Shown here: piece after piece, positions 19,922-29,931 of the stretch | Layout: every line of letters starts with the position of its first letter | How positions within the stretch are numbered: the stretch's first letter is position 1 | Made by a program: the position numbers and the translations under genes | The notes under the pieces: generated by a model | Database searches by the model: none | What the model was told of the DNA's origin: nothing | Seen by the model: only the letters and a program-made list of their open reading frames with translations | DNA from: Magnaporthiopsis rhizophila | Taxonomy: Eukaryota > Ascomycota > Sordariomycetes > Magnaporthales > Magnaporthaceae | Reading direction: 5' to 3' | Assembly: GCA_003049465.1 (NCBI GenBank) | Contig: PYSS01000203.1 | Location: 1 to 38,808 of the forward strand | Length of the DNA: 38,808 nucleotides

Positions 19922-20316
19922 ACATACTTCACTACTGGTGTCAGAAACGGTCTAGTGATTTCAGTTCCGTTGTTGCCAATTTACTCTTGAGGTGAAATGC
20001 TTACACTTTCATTTATAGACCAACTTATGATGACTCCGCTGTAAACTAATTTTTTTTCTATACTAAAAAAAACACAGCTATACTTTAAATACTAAGTATA
20101 GTTTTATTATTATTATTTAATATAAATATATTATTAAATAATAATACTAAGTATAGTATTATTTTTATTTTATATAAATATATAAAATAATAAAATATTT
20201 TAAAGCAACCTAGATAAAAGCTACGAAGGCATGACTAGCCGAATGGCTAGGCACTCTAAGAAAGTCAGCTGACCTATGGCATTCATATTTTTCTGCAAAG
20301 ACTACTTGGGTATCTA
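19922..20316 (-). rRNA. rns: rns exon 3 with AT-rich expansion
   Basis: It starts TAGATACCCAAGTAGTC and ends GTAGTGAAGTATGT. A conserved rRNA stretch of this length in bacteria is about 165 nt; here it is 395 nt because of nested AT hairpins at 20040..20215 containing repeated ACTATACTTAGTATT. Confidence 0.82.
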
Positions 20317-20355
20317 GTTGAGATAGGTAGGTCCTCTCGGACTTTCCCCCTCTTA

Positions 20356-20389
20356 GAACCGTACGTGCCACTTTCACGGCATACGGCTC
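20356..20389 (-). ncRNA. Group II intron domain V (rns-788)
   Basis: The minus strand reads GAGCCGTATGCCGTGAAAGT then GGCACGTACGGTTC, a full domain V. It differs from the rns-952 copy by a compensated change (GCGA/TCGC to CCGT/GGC). Confidence 0.92.
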
Positions 20390-20404
20390 AAACGTTTACT
20401 GCGT

Positions 20405-21277
20405 CTAATTACCAATATATACTAATTTATTTTTTTTGTTTCAAATCACATAGTTTTTCATTCAATGTATTGACTTAATTTATGGCCAGCTAATTGTACT
20501 GACTCTCTATCTAGAAAACAAATAAGATTTTCAATATCAATTTTACTTGATACTATTAATACGTAAGTAGGTTTTATATCTTTACCTACATCCCTAGCTC
20601 TAACAGATCTCGCGACAATTCTTGGTCCAAATGATAATCTTTTTTTTATCATTTCTAAAGCTTGTAAATCCGTATGTTCAATGAAGAAATTACATTTCCC
20701 CTTATTTAAATAAAAACAACCCTCTCCGTTTATAAATCCAACTATTCAACTATCAAATTTTCCTAACCCCCCCCCCCCCCCCCCCCGGGGGGAAAACAGA
20801 TATTTGACTTTCTAAGTTAGATGATAATTTAGAATTTAAATCCAAATTAATATTATATAAACATTTATCTTTAAATTCATTATATGCCTCTAAAGTCTTA
20901 AACTCTTTAATGTTATTTACTAAAAATTCTTTTAATAAACAATATCTAGTGTACTGGTGAATAGTTACTAAAGGAAATGAATCAAAAACATCAATTAATG
21001 TCATTAAACTAGTACGATCATTAACAGCTATTCTAACTTCATCCCTGTCTTTATGCACGTAAAAAGTTCCTATGTTATTTAAATTATTGTGAATACTTTG
21101 CAAAAGTTCGAGATCACGACTATGTAAAGAAAGATGAAAACTCAATCCCACATTGTACTTACTAACCTCACCTGATTTCAAAGTTCGCTTTTTAGGGTAT
21201 ACTTGGAAATTTCCTTCAGCATCTGCAAATCCTACAAATCATTTACTTCATTTAGTTTTTAAATTTAAGTTTTTCAT
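20405..21277 (-). pseudogene. LAGLIDADG gene of rns-788, frame interrupted by a G/C homopolymer
   Basis: The frame starts at ATG 21277 (MKNLNLKTKWSKW, then FVGFADAEGNFQVYPKKR). It runs through GLSFHLSLHSRDLELLQSIH and YTRYCLLKEFLV. At 20767..20792 a run of 20 C and 6 G puts the frame off by one. The frame beyond reads KFDSWIVGFINGEGCFYLNK, the second motif, then FFIEHTDLQALEMIKKRLSF, and ends at TAG near 20405. If the true run differs by one base, the gene is intact with a poly-Gly linker. With the length given here it is broken. It belongs to the LAGLIDADG group seen in other group II rns introns. Confidence 0.72.
20767..20792. repeat. C20G6 homopolymer inside a LAGLIDADG gene
   Basis: Twenty C are followed by six G on the plus strand, between the two halves of the rns-788 endonuclease. 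Confidence 0.85.
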
Positions 21278-22369
21278 ATTAAAATTGTAATATTTCAGCT
21301 AATATTTACTAATGTAAAGAAAAAAAAGTTGATTTCATCAAACGAAAATTGTCGTGATGTATATTAAAAATTCCTGCACTAGCTATTAACAACCTCTAGT
21401 CCGCATCTACGTCCTATTAAGACAAAGAGGCAATTATAAGAATAAATTTCTTATTTATAGCAACACTAATTATAATATATAATATTAATAGAATCTCAAT
21501 TAGCATATATTGGTAAACATAAACACAGAAAACATCCATACGTAAGTCAGCACTCTTTCAAGTTAGGTATATCCCTATCAATTTCATTACAAAATTGCAT
21601 TCGCTTTTTACGTTATCCTTTCACCTCTAACCGATAGCCTACTTTACAGTAAGCCCTGCAAATATTACGAGTTTGCAGATTATAGGTGTTACTCTTTTTC
21701 TTTGATTAAAACAACTCTTCCTTAGGTTCCAACTTTACTTTACTAACTATAAGTTCGTTTTCATCTAACCAAGGACACGTTAGATGCCAGTTCACTGTAT
21801 ACACACAGCGTACCCATAAAGAATAAGTAAAGTTTTAGTTACATTGATTCGATTTCTCTAACCATAGAAGAAAGCCAATATTCTTTCCTATAGAATACTT
21901 TTCTCAGGCCAAAGAGTCAACTTTGGCCTCCTCAACAGAGGTAGAGCTTTATACAAAACAGTTACCCGTAATGCATATCTAGATAGGCTAATGTAAAACG
22001 AAATACATTGTTGAATCTATATTCGTACGTAGTATATACTACGTACGTAGCCTAATACTATAAATTTATTATACACAATATAGGACAGTTAGGTGACTAC
22101 ATACGATCAACCTAACTTACCTTATGTTTACTTATGTACAGAGATATATTTCAACAGTTCTAATCAAATATATAGATCGCACATCCTTTTCGTGCCCTTT
22201 GCCTTCGTCCTTCAACGTCAGTTTTAAGATAAAAGGTTGCCTTCGCCTTAACCAGTCCTCTAAGTATCACAGAATTTTATCTCTCCTCCTATAGTACTAC
22301 CTTTTCATATAAAACTCTAGTTACATTTTCCTTTATTATTGGAATTATAACCGTCTAGGTACCCTTTAA

Positions 22370-23703
22370 CACGGCAATTTACACCCTGGGCAAAGAGTGT
22401 AAATCTTTTCAGATTTATCATAAAATTAAGAGGATAAATCTTATTCAATTTGCCCTATAGATTGCCTACCTTTATTCATACCCTCCTTGATTTTTTGTAT
22501 TTTGGCCGCACCTTCTGCAGTTAAATGAACTTTATTTTTCATTAAATCTGCTACATAACAAAAATCGGAAAAATCTTTGGCCTTATCACCTAAGATAGGA
22601 TACTTTTCAAAAAAAACTATGACTTTATCAGTAATGTCGATAAATTTAAAAACTTGGAATTCATATACATCCCTTTTTCTTGTTAATTTACCACAACCTA
22701 AGTAACCTATCAAACTTTCCATCAATAGCTCATCACGTATGTGTTGAGTTATAATAAAACTTAAATATATTTGATATCCAGTGGACGTCTTAGATTTAGA
22801 CAAACCTACCATAAAACAACCTTCAGCTGTCACAAATCCTGATAATCAGTTACAACTTGGAATACTAATTGAATAATCTGTATTTCTTATAACTGGTATA
22901 ATATTAGGAAAAGCAACCTTTAATTGTTCTGATAGACCTAAATTTAAAGAAGCCTTAAGAGAAGCTATTTTTAAAAGACCATCTTTAGTTAAGTGTTCCT
23001 TTAATTTAATTAGTTCATAAGCTGCTTTAAAAAGTAAGTAATCCGCTTTTTTTTTAGTAATTAACGGATATTTATCTAAATGCTTCAAAAGCACAGTAAT
23101 TTCATCTAAAACTTGTATTCTATATTGAATAAGATTTTTTCCAGATACATGAATTTGCCCTACTCCTAGAAAATTTTTAATGCTTTCTAATAATGCTCTA
23201 TCTTTATCATGAAGACTAATTTGGAAAAAAAGTTGTACTCTTCAACCTATTTCTCTGTTGATCTTAGTTAAAGCTATTCTAAAACATCCCTCACCGTCAA
23301 TAAATCCTGTTAAAAATCAAGGATTTAAATTAGTTTGGTTAATAATATGCCTAGTTGTAGAATAAAACCTGATCTTTTTATCTAATTTATTAGAAGGGAT
23401 TCTGATCTGATAATTTCTTTCGAAACCCATTAGAGTACACCTTAAACTCTTGCAATTAAGCAATTGTCAACTACCATCTACTCGTTGCTCTTTTACAGTA
23501 CTATTACCACTTAACAATACTGACTTAGATCCGCGATAACCCATTTCAGTTTCCATCATCCATTCGCTTATTACTCTACCTAAGGAAATAGCTCAGCCAC
23601 TCAAATATTTTCATATTTGGTTTAGTACGAATGGTTTTAGGGCGTCCCCGGAGTTTGATAATTTAAAACTGGCACATATATATGATATCCCACATCATAA
23701 AGC
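22370..23703 (-). other. Group I intron rns-569
   Basis: It lies between CTTTATTAGGT at 23704 and TTAAAGGGTACC at 22369; the exon ends in T and the intron in G. The core is 5' of the ORF: CAAACTCCGGGGACGCCC near 23645 and GGGTTATCGCGGATC near 23530. The site corresponds to the TAAAG of the E. coli 565 to 570 region. Confidence 0.85.
22441..23559 (-). CDS. LAGLIDADG homing endonuclease of intron rns-569
   Basis: The 372-codon frame starts at ATG 23559 and overlaps the intron core (MMETEMGYRGSKSVLL, TVKEQRVDGSW). A linker with MGFERNYQIRIPSN follows. The motifs are NPWFLTGFIDGEGCFRIAL and WLSGFVTAEGCFMVGLSK. The catalytic acid is present in the first (DGEG) and shifted in the second (TAEG, Asp replaced by Thr but Glu kept). 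Segments QISLHDKDRALLESIKNFLG, DKYPLITKKKADYLLFK, LKASLNLGLSEQLKVAFPN and VHLTAEGAAKIQKIKEGMNK are typical. The end is at GRQSIGQIE. It is open throughout in code 4. The N-terminal leader is shared with the cox3-333 and nad4-region HEGs. Confidence 0.87.
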
Positions 23704-24365
23704 ACCTAATAAAGATGAATAACACTAGTCTCTTACGTATTACCGCGACTGCTGGCACGCAATTAGCCAAGACATAATATATATATTGTCATTATCAATT
23801 ATATACTTAGAACTTTATTCGTGATTAGATTATAAGAGCGTACTCTTTCCGTTCTTCCAAATTGCCAGTTCAGCCGCTAGGCCATTGACCAAGATTCCTC
23901 ACTGCTGTACGTACTTGCATTGGGATTTTCTCATCCCCAATGTGGTCGATCAACCTCTCAGTTTCGACTACGCGAATTATAAGCTAGTTAAGCCATTACC
24001 TTAACTACTACCTATCCCGAATTTTTTACGATTCATCTTAAAGCAGAACTTATATAAGAATATAACATCTTATAAGGCTTGTTTAAGCCTTATTTATTTA
24101 AATTAGTAAGCAGAAAGTTACTAAACTAAAATAAATAAATAAATTAAACAAAACAACTTTTATTAATATAAGGGATTTTCCCTAACTTTAAGGTAGGTTG
24201 TAAATATTTTTTATTACTCACCTGTTCACCACTTTTAATAAAAAAATATAACTTCTTTTTTTAGATATTAAATATATTGAATTAAACGTTCGATTAGCAT
24301 GTGTCAAGCATTTGGACAGTGTTCAATCAGAGCCATCACCAAGCTCAATTAAGATTAGACATAAT

Positions 24366-24850
24366 CATTCTATTAATTATAACCTTTTATATATATAAAA
24401 AAATATAATTAATATATTGATTACGTCACTTATAAATTTTAACTAAAAAAAAATTTTTTTTTCTTATCCGAAGGATTAGAAGCAGGCGTTAAAAACTCTG
24501 CAGCTAGAAGTGAGGGGTATTCCTAGTAGTACTTTTGCTACCATCGGTGTGAATAGGGGTGATGATGTGTATCCTGCTACACTTCCAAACACTATGGATA
24601 GTGAAGCAGGATTGTGTATTAGGGATGGTGTGTATGTTGCTTCAATACGTAGTATGCGTGTTACGGACGATGTGTGTGGAGCAGGAGTAGGAGCTGGAGA
24701 TGGAGATGGAGACGGATTGCGTGTAAGTAAGAGCGATAACAATGATAACAGTGTGGCTTCTGATGCTGCGCCTGCTAAACCTAACCAACCTCTTCATAAC
24801 GAATCGAGTGTAGATAGTCACTTCGTACTTCGTACCCTGCAAAGCTGGGT
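24366..24850. other. Boundary between rns and the plasmid-derived block
   Basis: Positions 24440..24465 are A and T runs, followed by TTCTTATCCGAAGGATTAG. A near copy of that sequence lies at 29675. After this the base composition becomes more GC-rich, with a GGAGATGGAGATGGAGA tract near 24695. A 132-codon frame at 24510..24908 is open on the plus strand but has repetitive low-complexity sequence and no recognised motif, so I do not call it a gene. Confidence 0.5.
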
Positions 24851-26405
24851 CAGAAAGTACAAAATTAGCTCCGGGTATTCGTTCTACTTCTCTCTTACAA
24901 TCTTTTAATAGTAAGATTAAAAGAGATGATTTCGAGGGTAGTATTATTAAAAAGGGTGATTCTTATATTGTTACATTTAACTTTAAGTCATTTTTTGTTT
25001 ATAAAGATTATTTCATTAAAGTTATTAAAAATAAATTATCTATCGGGAATTCTTATTATGTTCTTATTAAGGTAAGGTTCGTTATAGTATTGACTTATAT
25101 AAGATGGCTGGTAAACAATTTGTTTTTAATTATGATAATGATATTAATATAGTTGATTCATTATCTGATTTATATGATAATGTTAGTTTAAGATTCGTAA
25201 ATTTAATGGATGAATATGGTATCAGAGAATATGATATTTTGTACAACTTTATATTAAGTCATTTGATAGAAGAATATTAACAGATATTAAGTTAGATAAG
25301 GATTTTAATTATGACGAGATACATAATAAAAGTCCTGTTTCTTTGAAGAAGGATATTGTTTATTTTCCTATATCTAATAATGATAACGAATTAGGTATTA
25401 AATTAGATGTAGAATTATCTGATTCTAAAGGTAATAGGGGTTTTGTTAATATTAATAACAACTCAAAAAAATAATAAGATATTTATTAGTAACACTGATA
25501 ATAAATCAGATAATATTTTATTTAATAAAGAGACAGTATTTTATTTAAGAGATGTTGTTAATCCTTTTTATATTTTAGCCGGTTTAAATACTAAGAATTA
25601 TAGTATAAAACATTGTTATGATTTATCAGATAACTTTTTAGCTAGTGTTAAGGATTATAAATCAATTAATGGTATTATCAGAGAACCTAAAAACTCATTT
25701 ATTAAAATAGATAAGAATAATTTTATAACAGAAATAGAAACTAAATTAAATATTAAACCTGTATCACAAAACCGAACTATTATTAATAATATTAAAAGAA
25801 GAGATATTATGGAAAATACAAAGATTGGTGTTATTGATTTAGAAATTTATAGGAATAGTGCTTTAGATAAAGATTTTTTTTTATTATGCCGGTCTTTATA
25901 GTTATGCAGATTATGATCCTTTAATATTTTATATTGATAATAAACTTAATAGTGATAATATTATTCTTGATTTAATAAACGAAATGTTTAAAGCTAAATA
26001 TCCAGGTGTCACTTGATATTGTCATAATTTTGGAAAGTATGATATATATTTTAGACTAAAAACATTAATAAATTATAATTATAAAAATGATAATGAATAT
26101 AAACTTAAGTTTGTTTTTAGAGATAATATTGTGTTAAAGGTTAAGATTACACGGATCAAAAATAAAAGATCTGAATCAGTAGCGCTACTTCTAAGCGCTA
26201 CAGTTATACTATACTTACTGATAGTATGTATAATTTAAGTGAGAAGTATAAAGTAGAAACTGTTAAAGGATATTTTCCTCATTCTTTTGCCAATGAGAAT
26301 ACTTTATTTTATATTGGTGAATTACCACATTATAATTATTATAAATCTGATAAATTATCTAAAGAAGATTCTGAAAAAATAGAAAAAACTAACAAATGAA
26401 AATTT
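24850..26405 (+). pseudogene. dpo: N-terminal (exonuclease) half of a plasmid family B DNA polymerase, frameshifted
   Basis: Overlapping frames give one broken protein of the protein-primed family B DNA polymerases carried by linear mitochondrial plasmids. GVIDLEIY at about 25830 fits exonuclease motif I (DxE), WYCHNFGKYDIYF at about 26010 fits motif II, and TDSMYNLSEKYKVETVKGYF at about 26220 fits the motif III area. Frameshifts lie near 25070, 25255, 25465 (A run), 25880 (T run) and 26180, the last at a GC palindrome (GTAGCGCTACTTC/AAGCGCTAC). The sequence ends near a G run at 26408..26417, before any polymerase motif. Motifs A, B and C are found 4.7 kb downstream at 31132..32261. Confidence 0.8.
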
Positions 26406-26771
26406 AAGGGGGGGGGGAGCACTCCGGAGTATACTTTTTAAATGCCTTTCTTTGAAGAGAAAAACTTGGCTTCAACGATTTTGAGATTTTGTAAAAAAAT
26501 ATCTCGAATTGATGGTATGGTGGAGCACGTATTTTTTGTGGGGTATAAATGGACACAACTATATATCATGCAATTATAGAGAGGAGACACAACATGTCGC
26601 TAGTCTCTCATCTCATGCAGCATCCTGTATCGTGTTTCGCACGTTAACTGAGATTAGCAGGCTCTGTTGATATATAAACGAAATTCTTTCATCAAGTAAA
26701 TTTACTTTTGATGCGATGGCTTCCTTATTACTTAATTAATTAGAAAATTTATGTATGTTTGAAATAAATCT
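26406..26771. other. Spacer between dpo fragment and rpo
   Basis: No gene is seen. A 30-base element with a palindromic centre (AAGTAAATTTACTT) at 26684..26713 recurs inverted at 36458..36487. The 26560..26640 stretch is less AT-rich than the surroundings and unexplained. This spacer must contain the leader of rpo. Confidence 0.5.
26684..26713 (+). repeat. 30-bp dispersed repeat, copy A
   Basis: It is an exact reverse complement of 36458..36487. The core AAGTAAATTTACTT is itself palindromic. It lies 58 bases before the rpo start. Confidence 0.85.
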
Positions 26772-29573
26772 ATGAAAAAAAAAAATCAAAAAATGAACAC
26801 ATTTATCGCTGGATACAGGTTTTATTCTACGAACGGAGGAGTACACAGTGATTTATCTAATTATCAATTTAGTGAACTAGTTTTTACCGGTCTAGTTAAG
26901 ATATTGAAAGAAAATGACATAAATCAAGATACTCAAATTAAGTTAGAGAGATTTGTTAGGAATCAGTTTACGGAATATCTAGAAAATAAAGATAAACCAT
27001 TAGTTTCAGGTATAAATAGTGAAATAATTAACTCTAAATTAAATTCTTATATTTTTAATATAAGTGAAGATATAGTTGTTTTATTAGAAAAAAAGAAAAA
27101 AATATTAGGTTCTAAAGTATTTGGTGAATATTTAGGAAAAATAAGTAATAAAGATGTGTTTAATTGTATCTTAAGAGATATATTTAATACTATAAAAAAA
27201 GAAGATTTTGTTAATACAATTATATATACTTTATTGTATATTATTACATATAGTAATATTTTTGCAGAGGATGAAGAGATAGATAGCAATTTTAAGACTG
27301 ATTCCACACATGTACTTTTAATGTCAGGTAAAATTATTTTTGATATTTATATAAAAACTCTTATTAAGAAGGATAAAGAGAATAAAATAAAATATTCTAC
27401 TTTTAAACAACAAATTTTAGGTAATTACTTAAAAGATAAAAATATTCAAATTGATGAAGTATTTCTTAATATAGGTAGTTATTTAAATGATATTATGAGA
27501 ACGTTAAGTATGGTTGATATAAAAGTCTACAAAACGGCTGCAAATTCAAGTAGATCAGTTGTAACTTTGGATGCTTCAATCAGAGACATGCTCGGTAATA
27601 ATATTAACAGAGCTATAGCAATACCTTTAGATTTACCTATAATTGTTAAACCTAAATATTGTGATGAAGAAACTAGTGGTGGATATTTATTAAATGATAT
27701 TGAATATAGTGAACCTTTAATAAACAAGAAAATATTTTATAATTTACCTTCAGTAATAGGGAAAGAGAATAAAATCTATTCTTGTTTAAATAAGATGATG
27801 TCAACAGCTTACAAAATAAATAAAGATTTACTGGATTATTTAGTTAATAATAATGAATTTCATAAATTACTTATTGATACTGATTTTCAGCATAAATATG
27901 GTAATTTAGAAAAACGAACTAAATATCAAGAAAAAGAATATCAAAGATTTTTAAGTAAGAAGTTGTTAGAAGAATATATAATAAAAATAGCTAGCACATT
28001 TTCTAATGTACCAGAGATTTATTTTCCTCTTAGACTAGATCAAAGAGGTAGAATATATCCTAGATCTGTATATTTTCATTATCAAGGTCATGAACTAGCT
28101 AAAGCCCTATTACAATTTGCTAATCCAGATTATATAGACAGAAATGATATTGAAAGTATAGAATATTTAAAAGCTTATGGTGCTAATTGTTTTGGTAACG
28201 GATTAAATAAAAAATCACTAAAAAAAAGAGTAAAGTGAGTTGATAATAATTGAGATAATATATTAAATTTTGAAAATAATATACTAGTTAGTGAAGCTGA
28301 TGATAAATTTCTATTTTTAAGTTTTTGTTTAGAAATGAGAAGTTATGAGAACTTTTTAAATAATGAAAATGTTAAGAAATTTAAAACCTTTATGCCTATA
28401 CAATTAGATGGTACATGTAATGGTTTCCAACATATGGCTATGTTATCTAATGAAACTAAGTTATTTGAAACTTTAAATTTAAGTAAATCTTCTGGTAAAG
28501 ATGAACCTAAAGATTTATATCAAACTGTAGCAGATCAAATTAACGTACAGATTGAAATAAGATTAAATAGCGAGATTTTAAATACTCCTGAGAATGTTGA
28601 ACTAAGAGAATCATACCAAAGATTACTAGATTTTAGGCTTACTAGAAAAGAAATTAAACCTGCTATTATGAATAAGCCGTATAATGCTACTATTATGACT
28701 CTAGTAAATTATATAAAAGATTTATTAGAATTCCATCATTCGGACGAGGTTACAACTAAAAATAGTAAAGGAGAACTAGTAACATATAAAAGAGGTTGAT
28801 ATAATCTTCCAGGTGCAAAAGATAAACTTATTAACCATCAAGATATAGTAAATTTAGTAGAACTTATATTTGAAATAATTTATGTGAAATACCCTAAAAT
28901 AAAGGAATTAAATTTATATTTAAATAATATGGTGACTATATTAAATAAATTGAATTTACCTGTTGTTTGAAATTTACCACATGGGTTGAAAATCAGTCAA
29001 AATTATTTAATTCAGAAAAAGAAACAAATTCAACCTTTTACTTATCTTAAGAATTCTATAACTTTAACTACTACTATTAAAGATTCTATTGATAAAAATA
29101 AACAAGTTTTAGCTTTTATGCCTAATCTTATACATTCACTAGACTCTTCTTCATTGTTTTTACTTTATCATTCTTATTATCACACTATAATAAGCGAAAA
29201 AGAAAGCGAAATGCCATTCGTAAATTTTTATAGTGTTCACGATTGTTATGGAATTACAGCTAAATATGCTAGATTATTAATAAATATATTAAGATCTGTT
29301 TATATTGAACTTTATTCAAATAATAAATATATCGCAAGTTTTGATGAAGATATTATAAAGATGATTTCAACTACTTTTAATGTAGATGATAAATCTGTAC
29401 AACAAAGTAGCGACGATATTTCAATTAATAGAAACACTTTTGATAAAGAAAAAAGAACTTTTATTATAGAAGGAAATAAATATATTTTACCTCCTATTAA
29501 AAATTTAATAACTTATCAAGATGAAAAAGCATATAAAGAAGGTGTAGCAAAAGCTAATTATCTGGTAATTTAG
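26772..29573 (+). CDS. rpo: Phage-type (T7-like) single-subunit RNA polymerase, plasmid-derived
   Basis: A single 933-codon frame runs from ATG 26772 to TAG 29573 in code 4, with Trp from TGA at about 28236, 28800 and 28968. It encodes a T7-family DNA-directed RNA polymerase of the kind found on fungal linear mitochondrial plasmids. Landmarks are FPLRLDQRGRIYPRS (about residue 418), the catalytic LDGTCNGFQHMAMLS (Asp of motif A, about residue 545), the O-helix-like RKEIKPAIMNKPYNAT (about residue 630) and YSVHDCYGITA (catalytic Asp of motif C, about residue 820). All catalytic residues are visible and there is no frameshift, in contrast to the broken DNA polymerase around it. It may still be expressed and could transcribe plasmid or mitochondrial sequence. 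Confidence 0.92.
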
Positions 29574-29866
29574 TAGGCGGAGCCTCTTTCTTTGAAAAAC
29601 TGTTCTACAGTAATTCATACTTCTAAAATTAATGTGTTATACTACTTAGCAATTATGAAAAGAAGTGGTTTCACTATTCTTAGCCGAAGGGTTAGGATAA
29701 CAAAAATTAAAATAGAGGAGTTTTAAGTAGATAAAGGATAAAAAGAAAAGTTTCAAAAAAGTTTATAAAAAGTTTATAAAAAGTTTATAAAAAGTTTATA
29801 AAAAGTGTACCAGCGTAGTTGGATGAATAGTCCTCGCCTACTAAATGAAGGAATAAATGAAAGAAA
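29574..29866. other. Spacer after rpo with tandem repeat
   Basis: It includes CTTAGCCGAAGGGTTAGGA near 29680, similar to the left edge at 24462, and four 11-bp GTTTATAAAAA units at 29761..29804. No gene is seen. Confidence 0.55.
29761..29804 (+). repeat. Four tandem copies of GTTTATAAAAA
   Basis: These are exact 11-bp units, preceded by a diverged fifth unit (GTTTCAAAAAA). Confidence 0.9.
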
Positions 29867-29931
29867 GGGGTTAAAAAGGTAAAGTTTAGTTTATGAAAAA
29901 TTAGATTCTAGTTCGAATCTAGATAACCTCA
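29867..29931 (+). ncRNA. tRNA-like element directly before the fusion ORF
   Basis: GGGGTTA and TAACCTC form a 7-bp acceptor-like stem (one G-T pair). TCTAG-TTCGAAT-CTAGA is a perfect T-arm with canonical loop, joined to the acceptor as in a tRNA. The D-arm is minimal (AA-GGTAAAG-TT). The anticodon arm is weak: TAGTT/AATTA with loop TATGAAA, lacking T33. The final base A abuts the ATG at 29932. It could be a tRNA relic, a truncated tRNA or an RNA-processing signal. Confidence 0.4.

Larger units (their letters stand above)
20317..22182 (-). other. Group II intron rns-788 with LAGLIDADG gene
   Basis: The intron begins GTGCGATC at 22182, after AAAAGGAT, and ends TATCTCAAC at 20317, before TAGATACCC. 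Domain V is at 20356..20389. Its last 90 bases are almost the same as those of rns-952, so the two introns are close relatives. The 5' RNA domains occupy about 21290..22182, including a palindrome (TACGTAGTATATACTACGTA) near 22030. Confidence 0.88.
17195..24365 (-). rRNA. rns: Small subunit ribosomal RNA, four exons
   Basis: I recognise the 5' end by GGTGATGGCTCTGATTGAAC and CTTGACACATGCTAATCG (about 24300..24355), the 530 loop by GTGCCAGCAGTCGCGGTAAT (about 23750), the 690 to 790 region ending AAAAGGAT | TAGATACCC, the 950 region TTTAATTCGATGATCC, and the decoding-site end by ACTAGTAATCGTGAATCACC (about 17410). Exons are about 24365..23704, 22369..22183, 20316..19922 and 17770..17195. Junctions are set by joining conserved sequence across the three introns. 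The outer ends are approximate (within about 30 bases). Exon 3 has a very AT-rich hairpin expansion at 20040..20215. Confidence 0.9.

Noticed and set aside
204..20792. CRISPR array from the short repeats
   Set aside because: Repeats are tandem or palindromic without unique spacers, and this is organelle DNA.
24510..24908. 132-codon plus-strand frame with GAGDGDGDG repeat
   Set aside because: Low-complexity sequence, open on both strands at once, no recognised domain; kept only as part of the boundary description.
27047..27727. Minus-strand frames inside rpo
   Set aside because: They are shadows of the RNA polymerase coding sequence.
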